From contig CAMAWM010000006.1 in assembly GCA_945861965.1 (NCBI GenBank), positions 1-64,000 on the forward strand: a stretch of DNA of 64,000 bases. Direction: 5' to 3'. Origin of the DNA: Chitinophaga pinensis. GTDB taxonomy: Bacteria; Bacteroidota; Bacteroidia; UKL13-3. The position numbers and the translations under genes are program-made. Shown piece after piece: positions 50,663 through 61,809 of this stretch. How positions within the stretch are numbered: position 1 is the first letter of the stretch; each line of letters starts with the position of its first letter. Under the pieces are notes generated by a model, which worked only from the letters and a program-made list of their open reading frames with translations, searched no databases and was not told the DNA's origin.

Positions 50663-52711
50663 TTAGTCTTTATAAATTTTAAATATACATTCATCTACTT
50701 TTAAAAAATAAAGCCCTTTATCGGTTATTGAATTTAAATTTATTTTCATTTCGGAATCCAAAATTATTTTTTCAAAAACTTTTCGTCCGGTTAAATCAAA
50801 TATTTCGATTAAATTATTTTTATAAATTAATGGTATTTTCAATGAGATTTCATCCGTAAATGGATTGGGCGAGATTTCTATTTTATTGTTTTCAAGCAAT
50901 TTCACACTTACCGTTTTCGAGTACTCAAATTTGCCATCAAAATCTACTTGCTTCAATCGATAATAAATAGTTGATGATTGTTGGTTTATAGTTGTTAGTG
51001 CGTTATCAATAAATTGATAATTGCTTATTGAATTTGTATTTCCATTGCCTTTTACATTTCCAATAGTTTCCCAATTTTTATTATCAAATGTTCGTTCAAT
51101 TTCAAAGCGAGAATTATTTATTTCTGAAGCGGTACTCCAGTCAAGTTTTATTTGATCGCTATTTATTAATTCTGCATTAAAATCAAGCCACACAACGGGC
51201 AAAATACTATTACCACTCAACGCTCCAGATGTTTGATAATTGCTTGTTGAATACCATCCATTGTATTCATAAATAGTTGCAAAATAGTTTACATTCCAAG
51301 TTAATCCAGAAACTACAACACTGCTTCCAGATCCATTATAAACTACATAATTTCCGCTTCCCATTTGGGTTCCACTTCCAAAAACAGCATTGGCTAAATA
51401 ATAATTTGAATCCACCGGCATTGCATTTACAGCAGCTCCTGCTTTTATTACTACTATTCTTTTATTTCCGTTTCCACTCCTCCAATTTATCTGCATTGAA
51501 GTGGAGGTTTTATTGGTAAAAGAAATTCCAGAGCAAGCTAATGTGGGTTTTGAAGGAATAGATCCTCCCCATATTTTTTTTACAAATTGTGGACTATCAA
51601 TAAAAGGATTGCGATTGTTTTGAAGCGAATAAATTGCATTGTTACGATTTATTTCTTTTGTGCTTATTGGGTCTTGATTATGCCAGGCAAGCATTAAATT
51701 TAAATACCAAGTTTTGTAAACTGTACTTGAATTATTTGCAATCAAAATCGCATCTGCTTGTGTACTGTTTGAATACCATCCTCCAATTATATTTTCATAT
51801 CGCGTAGCCATGAAAAAATAGGTGCGTGCTAAATCTCCTTTATATTCATCAACCGGTTCAAAAACAATTCCTGAATATCCACTGCTTGTATTGTTGCCTA
51901 ATTTAGCGCCAAGCTGCGATGTCCATGTTGGCGAGGTAACAACACCGTATGGATAATTGCTTCTCATGCCATTCACTTTTCCATCTGTTGGATAAATATG
52001 AAAAAGTTCGGTATACATTGGAGATGCACTATTAAACCAATCTTGCGGAAAAGAATGTTCGCGGTTATAACAATCGCCTTCAACCGAATAGTTGCCGCAT
52101 TGATCCGTTGAATAGGTATAAGTGTATGGCGAAGTTTCACAAACCGAAGTAGAATATACATCCCAAATTTTTCCGTTATACCCAATGTCTGTTGAATTGA
52201 AAGCAGTCCATAATCCAGCGTAACTAAGTGCTGTAGTTGATCCAGAAATTTTTGTATAAAGACTCGTTTTTAATGTTGATCCATTACCGCTTGCGGTCGA
52301 ATAATAATTTGAAGGAATACTCCAATTAGTTCCGCTTCCGATTGCACTTATAACTCTTTGGATTGCGCCAATACTTGTGTGTGTAATGTTTCCACTTATA
52401 CTTCCTGTAGTTGAAGGACTAAAGCGAACATAAATATTTGTAGCGCTTACATTTCCTGAATTTGGAATTATTGAAATTGAACCCGAAAACTGTTGTGCGC
52501 AAACAAGCGATATCTCAAATCCTGTTGCTGCATTTAGTATTAGATTGGATGTTAATCCTGTTGCTGATACCGAATATTTTTGTGGTGATGAACTAAAAAA
52601 AATCTGACTATTCCCAAACGATGGCAAAGTTGTAACCGAGCAAGTTATCGTTTGCGATTTGCCAGAAAAAATGGCTAAAGAAAAGATTAGAGAAACTACG
52701 AAATATTTCAC
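50663..52711 (-). CDS. Endonuclease I family nuclease with T9SS type A sorting domain
   Basis: YNREHSFPQDWFNSASPMYTELFHIYPTDGKVNGMRSNYPYG; EYKGDLARTYFFMATRYENI; C-terminal IEISPNPFTDEISLKIP...DKGLYFLKVDECIFKIYKD. Confidence 0.92.
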   Translation of the reverse strand: MKYFVVSLIFSLAIFSGKSQTITCSVTTLPSFGNSQIFFSSSPQKYSVSATGLTSNLILNAATGFEISLVCAQQFSGSISIIPNSGNVSATNIYVRFSPSTTGSISGNITHTSIGAIQRVISAIGSGTNWSIPSNYYSTASGNGSTLKTSLYTKISGSTTALSYAGLWTAFNSTDIGYNGKIWDVYSTSVCETSPYTYTYSTDQCGNYSVEGDCYNREHSFPQDWFNSASPMYTELFHIYPTDGKVNGMRSNYPYGVVTSPTWTSQLGAKLGNNTSSGYSGIVFEPVDEYKGDLARTYFFMATRYENIIGGWYSNSTQADAILIANNSSTVYKTWYLNLMLAWHNQDPISTKEINRNNAIYSLQNNRNPFIDSPQFVKKIWGGSIPSKPTLACSGISFTNKTSTSMQINWRSGNGNKRIVVIKAGAAVNAMPVDSNYYLANAVFGSGTQMGSGNYVVYNGSGSSVVVSGLTWNVNYFATIYEYNGWYSTSNYQTSGALSGNSILPVVWLDFNAELINSDQIKLDWSTASEINNSRFEIERTFDNKNWETIGNVKGNGNTNSISNYQFIDNALTTINQQSSTIYYRLKQVDFDGKFEYSKTVSVKLLENNKIEISPNPFTDEISLKIPLIYKNNLIEIFDLTGRKVFEKIILDSEMKINLNSITDKGLYFLKVDECIFKIYKD

Positions 52712-52812
52712 GAGTCAAATATAAACTATTATTAAAAATCATACTAACTTCGTCTCGATACCTGTCTTAAAAATAGGGCCACTATACATATGGTTAAATC
52801 ACAAATTACAAA

Positions 52813-52839
52813 AAAACCGTACTTTTTAGTTACGGTTTT
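52813..52839. terminator. Intrinsic terminator of the atp operon (reverse strand)
   Basis: AAAACCGTA-CTTTTTAGT-TACGGTTTT 9-bp stem downstream of atpG stop. Confidence 0.75.
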
Positions 52840-52884
52840 AATTGGGCTAAATAAGTATTTAACTCGAAAAATAAAGTCTTTTGA

Positions 52885-53766
52885 TTAACTGCTCAACGCA
52901 GCTGCACCGCCCACAATTTCTGAAATTTCTTTTGTAATTGCAGCTTGTCTAGCTCGGTTGTATTCAACTTTCAATCCTTTTAAAAGATCGCCAGCATTTT
53001 CGGTTGCTTTGTCCATTGCCACCATTCGCGCGCCATGTTCAGAAGCCAATGAATCCAACAAACTGCGGTAAATCTGCGTTTTTAATATTCGCGGAATTAG
53101 CTCTTCCAAAATCCCTTCTTTCGATGGTTCAAAAATATAGTCGTTGTTTTTTGCAGTTGTGTTTGAAAAACTTGCCTTGTTTATTGGAAGAAATTGTTCT
53201 GCCGATAAAATTTGTGTAGCAGCATTTTTAAATTGATTGTAAATAATTTCAACCGCATCAAACTTTCCTGCGCGAAAATCAGACAAAACTTTTGTTCCGA
53301 TTTCAAATCCTGTATCCGCATTTAAATTCAAAAATGTGTCCTTGAATTCTGAAATAACTGGCAATGTAGTTTTGTTAAAAAATTCAAATCCTTTTTTACC
53401 AATTGTCAAAACAGATACATTTCCATTTTCAGATTGAGCAAAATATTTTTCTTTAATAGTTTTGTTTGTAAGCTTTATCACATTTGCATTAAACGAACCG
53501 CACAAACCTCTATCGCTTGTAATTACAACCATCAAAATGTTTTTGATTTGTCTTTCTGCAAAAAATAATTTCACCGAATCTACATCCACGCTTTCAGAAA
53601 GATTTGCCAATATGCCGTTCAGTTTCTGAGCATACGGACGCATTTGCACAATTCCGTTTTGTGCTCTACGAAGCTTTGTAGCCGAAACCAATTTCATGGC
53701 TTTGGTTATTTGCTGGGTCGATGAAACCGATGCAATGCGTATTCTTACTTCTTTTAAATTTGCCAC
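52885..53766 (-). CDS. atpG: ATP synthase F1 gamma subunit
   Basis: MANLKEVRIRIASVSSTQQITKAMKLVSATKLRRAQ; VVITSDRGLCGSFNANVIK; NRARQAAITKEISEIVGGAAAL. Confidence 0.97.
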   Translation of the reverse strand: MANLKEVRIRIASVSSTQQITKAMKLVSATKLRRAQNGIVQMRPYAQKLNGILANLSESVDVDSVKLFFAERQIKNILMVVITSDRGLCGSFNANVIKLTNKTIKEKYFAQSENGNVSVLTIGKKGFEFFNKTTLPVISEFKDTFLNLNADTGFEIGTKVLSDFRAGKFDAVEIIYNQFKNAATQILSAEQFLPINKASFSNTTAKNNDYIFEPSKEGILEELIPRILKTQIYRSLLDSLASEHGARMVAMDKATENAGDLLKGLKVEYNRARQAAITKEISEIVGGAAALSS

Positions 53767-53787
53767 TTTCTATTAATAATTTGAAAA

Positions 53788-55368
53788 TTAGCTACTGTAT
53801 TTTGCTGAAAGTTCTTTTCCTGTTTTTTCAATAACACTTGTAACTTCTTCACTAATATTTCCTTTTTTCAACTCGTCCAAAATGTTCTTGTGTTTGTTTT
53901 CCATGAAATTTAAAAACTCTGCTTCAAATTCACGAATTTTATTTACCGGAACATTTGACAACAAACCTTTAGTTCCTAAATAAATAATTGCAACTTGTTG
54001 CTCAACTCTCAAAGGCGAAAATTGATTTTGCTTTAATATTTCAACATTTCGTGCTCCCTTTGCCAATACAGCTTTTGTAGCAGCATCCAAATCAGAACCA
54101 AATTTCGAGAAAGCTTCCAACTCGCGGTATTGAGCTTGATCGAGTTTTAAAGTTCCTGCAATTTTTTTCATCGATTTTATCTGAGCATTTCCTCCCACAC
54201 GACTTACCGAAATTCCCACATTAATTGCTGGGCGAATTCCTGAGTTAAATAAATTAGACTCTAAAAATATTTGTCCATCGGTAATCGAAATTACGTTGGT
54301 TGGAATATATGCCGAAACATCACCTGCTTGGGTTTCAATAATTGGCAATGCAGTTAAACTTCCACCACCTTTTACCAAATGTTTTATCGATTCAGGAATA
54401 TCATTCATTTGTTTAGCAATCGCATCTGTTGAATTTACTTTTGCTGCACGTTCAAGCAAACGACTGTGAAGATAAAATACATCACCAGGATACGCTTCAC
54501 GACCTGGAGGTCTGCGAAGCAACAAAGATACTTCGCGATAGGCAACTGCTTGTTTCGATAAATCATCATAAATTACCAAAGCTGGACGACCTGTATCACG
54601 GAAAAATTCACCGATAGACGCTCCTGCCATTGGTGCATAAAATTGCATTGGTGCAGGATCAGACGATGTTGCACAAACTACAACTGTATAGGCCATTGCA
54701 CCACTTGCTTCAAGTGTATTTACTACTTGTGCAACGGTAGATGCTTTTTGTCCGATAGCAACATATATACAATAAACAGGTTTACCTGCTTCAAAAAATT
54801 CTTTTTGGTTGATAATGGTATCAATACAAACAGCTGTTTTTCCTGTTTGTCTGTCGCCAATTACCAATTCGCGTTGTCCACGACCAATTGGAATCATAGC
54901 ATCAATTGCTTTGATACCAGTTTGTAATGGCTCTTTTACTGGCTCACGGTAAATTACTCCTGGAGCTCTTCTTTCCAAAGGCATTTCATACAATTCACCG
55001 GTAATTGGTCCTTTTCCATCAATTGGTTGACCAAGTGTGTTTACAACACGACCAGCCATTCCTTCACCAACTTTAATTGATGCAATTCGGCCAGTACGTT
55101 TTACCGAACTCCCTTCCACTATTTTGTCTGATGCTCCAAGCAATACTGCTCCAACATTGTCTTCTTCAAGGTTTAATACAATTCCTTGTGTTCCATCAGT
55201 AAATTCAATCAATTCGCCTGATTGTACTTTTGTTAATCCGTAAATACGGGCAATTCCATCGCCTACTTGCAATACGGTTCCAACTTCCTGCAACTCTGCT
55301 TCTGATTTAAAATTGCTGAGTTGTTCTCTTATAATTGCTGATACTTCATCAGGTCTGATATCTGCCAT
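53788..55368 (-). CDS. atpA: ATP synthase F1 alpha subunit
   Basis: [87 protein letters not shown]. Confidence 0.98.
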   Translation of the reverse strand: MADIRPDEVSAIIREQLSNFKSEAELQEVGTVLQVGDGIARIYGLTKVQSGELIEFTDGTQGIVLNLEEDNVGAVLLGASDKIVEGSSVKRTGRIASIKVGEGMAGRVVNTLGQPIDGKGPITGELYEMPLERRAPGVIYREPVKEPLQTGIKAIDAMIPIGRGQRELVIGDRQTGKTAVCIDTIINQKEFFEAGKPVYCIYVAIGQKASTVAQVVNTLEASGAMAYTVVVCATSSDPAPMQFYAPMAGASIGEFFRDTGRPALVIYDDLSKQAVAYREVSLLLRRPPGREAYPGDVFYLHSRLLERAAKVNSTDAIAKQMNDIPESIKHLVKGGGSLTALPIIETQAGDVSAYIPTNVISITDGQIFLESNLFNSGIRPAINVGISVSRVGGNAQIKSMKKIAGTLKLDQAQYRELEAFSKFGSDLDAATKAVLAKGARNVEILKQNQFSPLRVEQQVAIIYLGTKGLLSNVPVNKIREFEAEFLNFMENKHKNILDELKKGNISEEVTSVIEKTGKELSAKYSS

Positions 55369-55381
55369 AATTGTTATTTTT

Positions 55382-55933
55382 TTATTTTGAAATGTAAGTA
55401 GTTAATAATTCTTTTCTTGCCTGATTTAATTTTCCAGCTATGCTTGCATCGTACATTCTATCGCCCATTTGTACTATCATTCCACCAATCAATTCGGGCT
55501 CTACAATATTTTTTAATTCTACCTTCATTCCACTTTCTTTTTGAAGAAAATTAATGATTTGTTTTTGCGTTGCATCACTTATTGCTACGGCAGTTTTAAC
55601 AGTTGCTCTGGTAATTTTATTGATATCGTTGTATTGATTGATAAATGAATTTGCAATGACTTTCATAAATGATTCGCGCCTTTTACGAACTATGATGCCA
55701 AAAAAATCAATGCTAAGTTTATTGAAATTCTTTTCGAAAATCTGCTTTAAAATTGACATTTTTTTGTCGCTGTGAACGATCGGATTTTTTAATAAATTTT
55801 CCAGCGAAACATTTTCAGAAATAGTTTTCAGCAGTGATTGCATATCGTTGTACACTGCATCCAAAATATTTTGTTGCTGTGCTAATCCAATCAATGACTT
55901 TGCGTATCTGTTTGCTATTCTGTATTCCGACAT
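55382..55933 (-). CDS. atpH: ATP synthase F1 delta subunit
   Basis: [17 protein letters not shown]...; C-terminal [33 protein letters not shown]. Confidence 0.95.
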   Translation of the reverse strand: MSEYRIANRYAKSLIGLAQQQNILDAVYNDMQSLLKTISENVSLENLLKNPIVHSDKKMSILKQIFEKNFNKLSIDFFGIIVRKRRESFMKVIANSFINQYNDINKITRATVKTAVAISDATQKQIINFLQKESGMKVELKNIVEPELIGGMIVQMGDRMYDASIAGKLNQARKELLTTYISK

Positions 55934-55937
55934 GCTG

Positions 55938-56432
55938 TTATTTCAGATTCAAATTTTTCAAATTCTCATTCACCAATGCTTCTTGTTGTTGTCTGTCTTC
56001 CATTTTGCTGCGAAGAATTTTTTCAGCCAAATCCACTGTTAGCGTAGCAACTTGCGTTTTCAACTGATTCATTGCATTGATTTTTTCTTTTTCAATGGCC
56101 TCAGTTGCCGAAGCTACTTTTTTACGAAATTCTTCATCTGCACTTTTTTTAGCTTGTGCAATAATGTTGTCTTTCATATCGCTTGCTTCTTTTAGCATTT
56201 TATCGCGTTCTACTCTGGCTTCGTTTAGCAAACGCTCGTTATCCGATTTCAATGCATCCATTTTTTTGCGCGCATTTTCTGCTGCGTTTAATGCATCGGA
56301 TATTGAGTCTTCGCGTTCCTTTATAGATTTGATAATGGGCTTCCAAGCATACTTTGAAAGTATGTATAATACAATTCCGAATGTCAATGTCATCCAGAAT
56401 AGTAGTCCAATACCGGGTTTTACTAATTCCAT
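55938..56432 (-). CDS. atpF: ATP synthase F0 b subunit
   Basis: GIGLLFWMTLTFGIVLYILSKYAWKPIIKSIKEREDSISDALNAAENARKKM. Confidence 0.96.
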   Translation of the reverse strand: MELVKPGIGLLFWMTLTFGIVLYILSKYAWKPIIKSIKEREDSISDALNAAENARKKMDALKSDNERLLNEARVERDKMLKEASDMKDNIIAQAKKSADEEFRKKVASATEAIEKEKINAMNQLKTQVATLTVDLAEKILRSKMEDRQQQEALVNENLKNLNLK

Positions 56433-56526
56433 TTTTATTTGATTTAATTAATGTGTTAACGAGTCAATACACTTAGTTGAATTCCAGAAAAAAATTTCGG
56501 AATCTGCGTAAAAACTTTTAAAAAAA

Positions 56527-56805
<279 letters not shown>

Positions 56806-56820
56806 TTAATTATTAATTGT

Positions 56821-58008
56821 TTAATGAGATTCTTCGTTATGATGCTCTTCTAATGCCATTCCAAAATAAAGCGCAGAAAGCAAAGTGAAAACATACGCTT
56901 GTAAAAATGCAACTAGCAACTCAAGCATATTCATAAAAATACTGAACGCAACTGAAAGTAATGAAACTCCCAAACCCAATCCTACATTCATTTCGCCAAA
57001 AATAAAAATGAGACTCATGAATCCAAGAATAATGATGTGGCCTGCTGTAATGTTTGCAAACAATCGCAACATCAACACGAATGGTTTTGAAAACACACCA
57101 ATGATTTCAACTATTGGCATTAAAGGAATAGGAAATTTTAACCACCACGGAACTCCAGGCGTATTTATAATGTGCATCCAATAATTTTTATTGGTGTTGG
57201 CACAGGTTATAATGAAAGTTCCTAAAGCCAAAATTAAAGTAACAGCAATATTTCCGGTTACGTTTGCTCCGCCTGGGAAAAACGGAATCAATCCGAATAA
57301 ATTGTTTATGAAAATAAAGAAAAATATGGTTAAAAGATAGGGCAAAAATTTCTCGTATTTTGGTCCGATAGATGGCTTAACAACTTCGTCTCTCAAAAAA
57401 ATTATAAGCGGCTCAACAAATGACTGAATACCTTTTGGCGCTTTTAAATTGTTTTTGCGATAACGTTTTGCAATTGAAAGCATAATCCAACACAAAACAA
57501 ATACTGCAAAAAACATGGCTGCAACAATTTTTGTAATGGATAAATCATAAAATTTTGCTTCTTTGTTTACGGTACCATCATGGTTTAATGCTAGTATATG
57601 ATTGCCTTCAATTTTATATCCTTCGTAGTTTGCATGTCCGTGCTCAAATCTGCTTGATGAAAATAATTTTAATCCAGTTTCGCCATAAATAATTATTGGC
57701 AATGGAATTGAAATGTGCTTATGTCCAATGGTAGCAATGTGCCAATCGTGCGCATCGGTAACGTGTCCCATAATAATTTCACCTGGTTTTATTTTTTCTT
57801 CTATTGCATGAATTTCAGTTTCTGCATGTTCTAATTTGCTTTCATCATGATGAGCGACAACACTATCTGAAACTATTTCATTGGCATGATGTTTAGCAGA
57901 TTTTTCTTCGTGACTTGAAAAGGCAGTATTTACCCAAGCGGTAGCTATTAGCAAAATTATGGACGAAAAGAAGATTAATCGTTTCGTTTTCTTATTGTTA
58001 GCTTGCAT
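56821..58008 (-). CDS. atpB: ATP synthase F0 a subunit with long His-rich N-terminal extension
   Basis: LRLFANITAGHIIILGFMSLIF; AFLQAYVFTLLSALYFGMALEEHHNEESH; about 150 aa extracytoplasmic N-terminal extension. Confidence 0.95.
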   Translation of the reverse strand: MQANNKKTKRLIFFSSIILLIATAWVNTAFSSHEEKSAKHHANEIVSDSVVAHHDESKLEHAETEIHAIEEKIKPGEIIMGHVTDAHDWHIATIGHKHISIPLPIIIYGETGLKLFSSSRFEHGHANYEGYKIEGNHILALNHDGTVNKEAKFYDLSITKIVAAMFFAVFVLCWIMLSIAKRYRKNNLKAPKGIQSFVEPLIIFLRDEVVKPSIGPKYEKFLPYLLTIFFFIFINNLFGLIPFFPGGANVTGNIAVTLILALGTFIITCANTNKNYWMHIINTPGVPWWLKFPIPLMPIVEIIGVFSKPFVLMLRLFANITAGHIIILGFMSLIFIFGEMNVGLGLGVSLLSVAFSIFMNMLELLVAFLQAYVFTLLSALYFGMALEEHHNEESH

Positions 58009-58405
58009 TTGCAGGATTTTTTTTCTCAGAATCGGGGCGCAAATTAACTGTTAAGATTAAAACTTCAAACACAGAAAAAAATAAATAAATTAACATGTAC
58101 GCTAACACAAATGCCAACTGCATTTTCGGGGTGAATATGATATAAATTAGCAGCGGAAAAAACGAAAAAACAAAACGCAATCCCATTGCTCCATAAGTGC
58201 GTGTTAAAAAGGTTTTATTTTCTTTTTTTAATCCCGAAAGTGAGATAAAATAAACGATAACAGTAAGCGCAATAAAGTACGCTAAAACTATCCAAATAAA
58301 ATTAGCTAAAAAAACTTTGCTTTGTGTGTTTTGAAACAAACCAATAGCACACGAAATACATGCAGTTAATAAAAAAAGTTTTCTGAAAAATAATTTGTTT
58401 GTCAT
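57998..58405 (-). CDS. Small membrane protein upstream of atpB (AtpI-like position)
   Basis: MTNKLFFRKLFLLTACISCAIGLFQNTQSKVFLANFIWIVLAYFIALTVIVYFISL..., four TM segments, overlaps atpB start; start revised from 58576. Confidence 0.72.
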   Translation of the reverse strand: MTNKLFFRKLFLLTACISCAIGLFQNTQSKVFLANFIWIVLAYFIALTVIVYFISLSGLKKENKTFLTRTYGAMGLRFVFSFFPLLIYIIFTPKMQLAFVLAYMLIYLFFSVFEVLILTVNLRPDSEKKNPANAS

Positions 58406-58487
58406 TGGGTGGCGAAGGTAATGTTTTTTGTTGTTTGCTGCTTTGCTTATGATCATAAAAATTAAAAACTTTCGTTTTCTTTGCAAC

Positions 58488-58598
58488 ATGAGATTGATTA
58501 AAATAATATTACTCGTACTTCTGGCTGTATTTTTAATTGAAAGCACTTCGTCTTGCAGCAGCAGTAAAAAATGCAATTGCCCAAAACTACACAGATGA
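58488..58598 (+). CDS. 36-aa small lipoprotein overlapping the downstream glycosyltransferase start (absent from ORF track)
   Basis: MRLIKIILLVLLAVFLIESTSSCSSSKKCNCPKLHR*, lipobox-like STSSC; TGA overlaps ATG of next gene (ATGA). Confidence 0.6.
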   Translation: MRLIKIILLVLLAVFLIESTSSCSSSKKCNCPKLHR

Positions 58599-59398
58599 GT
58601 TCGCCATTAATCAGTTTAATTACGGTTACTTTTAATGCAGAAAAATTGGTTGCCGACACTTTAAAGTCAGCTATTGAGCAATCGTATAAAAACATTGAGT
58701 TGATAGTAGTTGATGGTGGATCAAGTGACAAAACCCTAGAAAATGTAAAACAATTTTCAGCCCAAATTGGCACCCTTATTTCTGAACCAGATTGTGGAAT
58801 TTACGATGCCATGAATAAAGGAATTAAAGCTGCAAAAGGAGAATGGATTTATTTTTTGAATTCAGGAGACGCCTTTTACGATCAACATGTTTTGCAAAAT
58901 ATTTTTAGTCATTCGGTCGAATCATTCGATTTGATTTACGCCAAAGTTAAAACCAAAAACGAACCAACGGGTATCAATTATATTACTGGCAGACCAATTG
59001 TATTCAAGGATTTTTTTTCAAAATATCCCATTTGCCATCAAGCAACTTTTACACGTAAATCTGTTTTTGAAAAAATGAATTATTTCAACACTCGGTATAA
59101 ACTGGCAGCCGATACCGAATGGTTTGCACGGTTTTTTAAAACACCGCAAACAAAGGCAATTTTTATAGATCAAATTGTAGCCTATTACGATATACAAGGA
59201 ACAACGTATCACAAAAGAATGGATGGATACAAAGAGTATTTGCATTTTGGATTCAAGCATTTTCCCTGGTATATTTCTTTGAAAAATTATTGCAACTATC
59301 CTTTGCTTTGGTTGAAAGTGAAGCTTATTAGGATGTTTCAAAACACTCCTATTTTTAAAACTTATAGACGAATAAAATTTAAAGGTACATTAAAATAA
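58595..59398 (+). CDS. Family 2 glycosyltransferase
   Basis: SPLISLITVTFNAEKLVADTLKSAIEQSYKNIELIVVDGGSSDKTLE; EPDCGIYDAMNKGIKAAKGEWIYFLNSGDAFYD; start revised to the ATGA-coupled Met. Confidence 0.93.
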   Translation: MSSPLISLITVTFNAEKLVADTLKSAIEQSYKNIELIVVDGGSSDKTLENVKQFSAQIGTLISEPDCGIYDAMNKGIKAAKGEWIYFLNSGDAFYDQHVLQNIFSHSVESFDLIYAKVKTKNEPTGINYITGRPIVFKDFFSKYPICHQATFTRKSVFEKMNYFNTRYKLAADTEWFARFFKTPQTKAIFIDQIVAYYDIQGTTYHKRMDGYKEYLHFGFKHFPWYISLKNYCNYPLLWLKVKLIRMFQNTPIFKTYRRIKFKGTLK

Positions 59399-59450
59399 AT
59401 TTAATTTTTTCGAAACGATTAAAATGTAATTTGCCTCCCGTTTTAAGTTT

Positions 59451-60473
59451 ATGCAAAAGAAAATCAGAAGCATATTTTTAGTGTTTTTAATAACTGAAAT
59501 TTTTTTTTCAGCAACTAAAATTCACGCACAAATTCTTCCTAGTTATGGCAACAGCCGAACCGGTGGAAGTGGAATGCAATTTCTAAAAAATCATTTTGAT
59601 GCAAGATCAACTGCTATGAGTGGCGCTGTGGTGGGATTGATTGACGACCCTTCGGCATTGTTTTGGAATCCGGCCGGAATCACAAAAGTTGATACCGCAA
59701 AAGTGCATGTGATGATTTCTCGTGTTAGTTATTTTGCCAATATCAATTCGAATTTTGCAGCCATTGTTTTCAAACCCGGAAAATTAAGTTATGTGGGCAT
59801 TAGCGTTATAAGCATGAATTATGGCGACAATGACGAAACTACCGAATATCAACCCAATGGAACCGGAAGAAAATTAATTCTTGGAAATACTTTGTTTGGT
59901 TTGAGTTATGCCAAAATCTTGACCAATAATTTTAGCTTTGGATTGTCGGCAAAATGGGCAAACGAAGTATTGACAAATGTGGTAACTAACAATTTTTTAT
60001 TTGATATAGGATTGACATACGATGTTGGAATAAACTATTCAAGATTTGGTGTTTCGTTCAGCAATTTTGGTTTGAATGTTTCGCCTGAAGGCGAAGTAAA
60101 AATTTTAAACTTGTACAAAGAACAAAACGTAAATACTTTTCAGGAAATTTCGGCACCTGGTTTTTTTCGTTTGGGATTTGCATTTGATCCCATTCATCAA
60201 AAAGACCATATTGTAACTGTTGCTGGGCAGTTAAATCATCCAACAGACAATAACGAAACGCTTGCAATGGCTGCAGAATATTCGTGGCGAAATACACTTT
60301 TTGGGCGTAGCGGTTGGGAATTTGGAACAGATGAGACTTCTGCTTTTCCTTCGTTGGGAGTTGGATTTAATTTGTTGCGAAATTTTGGTGGCCTTCGTGT
60401 GGATTACAGTTTGGTTAACAAAGTAAGACTTGGAAATATAAATCGATTAACTTTGTCGTTTATGATTAAATAA
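59451..60473 (+). CDS. PorV/PorQ-family outer-membrane protein
   Basis: GGSGMQFLKNHFDARSTAMSGAVVGLIDDPSALFWNPAGITKVDTAKVHVMISRVSYFANINSNFAAIVF. Confidence 0.87.
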   Translation: MQKKIRSIFLVFLITEIFFSATKIHAQILPSYGNSRTGGSGMQFLKNHFDARSTAMSGAVVGLIDDPSALFWNPAGITKVDTAKVHVMISRVSYFANINSNFAAIVFKPGKLSYVGISVISMNYGDNDETTEYQPNGTGRKLILGNTLFGLSYAKILTNNFSFGLSAKWANEVLTNVVTNNFLFDIGLTYDVGINYSRFGVSFSNFGLNVSPEGEVKILNLYKEQNVNTFQEISAPGFFRLGFAFDPIHQKDHIVTVAGQLNHPTDNNETLAMAAEYSWRNTLFGRSGWEFGTDETSAFPSLGVGFNLLRNFGGLRVDYSLVNKVRLGNINRLTLSFMIK

Positions 60474-60479
60474 AAATCC

Positions 60480-61700
60480 ATGAGAAATTTTTTTGCGCTA
60501 CTATTTTTTCTTTTTACAATTTCTTCATGTTCAATTTTCGGAGATAAAAACAATTCGACTGTTGACGATGTTTTAAAGCAAGGCGCCATTGATCCAAATC
60601 TAATTCAAAATGCAGTGAGTTATGTTCCAGTATTTCCATTTTTTTCGGGATTTAACAATCCCCTTGACGTGTTGGTTGGATACGATGAAATGATATATGT
60701 AGTGGACGAAAAAGGATTGAATATATTGGACCAAAAAGGAACACTTGCACTAATAATTCCCATTCAAGGCGCAACGGATGTAACGCAAGACCGAAGACTT
60801 CACACTTACGTTACCGGAAAAGTTCAAAGACAAGGCGGAACAGAAATGCTGAGTTGTGTGTTTCATTTAATTGGAACCGGACAAGGCAATTATCAATTCG
60901 TTGATACTTTGATTCATCCGTTTTGCGATGAGTCGCGAAGCAGCACACAATTTCGTGGAAACGATGATGTGGCAGTAGAATTTACTGGATTGGCGTGTTT
61001 GTACGATAACACTTTGTATGTGTCACGAACAGGACCACGAAACGAAACAAATACATTTATTAGGCCCGACAATGCCGTTTTGGTTTTTAATGAAAAAGGC
61101 GATAACATTTCGTATGCTGCCGGTTTAAATCCAAACGAATCGAGTTTAAAATCTGCTGTTGGCATTTCTTCAATTGCTACGCTAGCAGCTCCACCGCAAC
61201 GCATGCAAGGAATTAGTACAAGCAAAAATTTTACAATTACTTTGGCCAGTCAAAACACAAATTTAGAGTATCGCGCATTGCATATTTCGGTTTATGACGA
61301 TCCTGATTTAGGAACTATTTATAACGAAACACCAACGCTTTTAAGTTTTGATTACAGCAAAGGAAACCGATTTTTTTATGAACCCTTTCGATTTAAAAAA
61401 CCCGAAGACTGTTTTATCGCACCCGATGCATTGCAATACACATTTGTAGTAGATAGCGGAACCGATTCGGTTTATGTTTTTACCAATCAAGGCATCGAAG
61501 GTGTAAATCCTCCTGCCAATTCAAAATTAAAAAAACAAGTTATTGTTTCGTTTGGCGGAGTGGGTAGCGATGGTACATCAAGCGGACCTTTTGGACTAAA
61601 AGATCCAAGCGGAATTTGCTACAACCGCAAAATGATTTATGTAGCCGACAAAGGCAATAACCGAATTTGCAGATATAAATTAAGTACGGATTTGCAGTAA
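60480..61700 (+). CDS. Lipoprotein with NHL/beta-propeller-like repeats
   Basis: Lipobox FTISSCSIFGDK; NPLDVLVGYDEMIYVVDEKGLNILDQKG; FGLKDPSGICYNRKMIYVADKGNNRICRYKL. Confidence 0.83.
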   Translation: MRNFFALLFFLFTISSCSIFGDKNNSTVDDVLKQGAIDPNLIQNAVSYVPVFPFFSGFNNPLDVLVGYDEMIYVVDEKGLNILDQKGTLALIIPIQGATDVTQDRRLHTYVTGKVQRQGGTEMLSCVFHLIGTGQGNYQFVDTLIHPFCDESRSSTQFRGNDDVAVEFTGLACLYDNTLYVSRTGPRNETNTFIRPDNAVLVFNEKGDNISYAAGLNPNESSLKSAVGISSIATLAAPPQRMQGISTSKNFTITLASQNTNLEYRALHISVYDDPDLGTIYNETPTLLSFDYSKGNRFFYEPFRFKKPEDCFIAPDALQYTFVVDSGTDSVYVFTNQGIEGVNPPANSKLKKQVIVSFGGVGSDGTSSGPFGLKDPSGICYNRKMIYVADKGNNRICRYKLSTDLQ

Positions 61701-61809
61701 AATATCTGATTACTTAAAAAGATATATTTGTGAATATAACCGCTATTTTATGGATGTTATAAATAAGTTATAGTTAATTTTAAAATTTAAAAAAATTAAG
61801 GGACAATTT

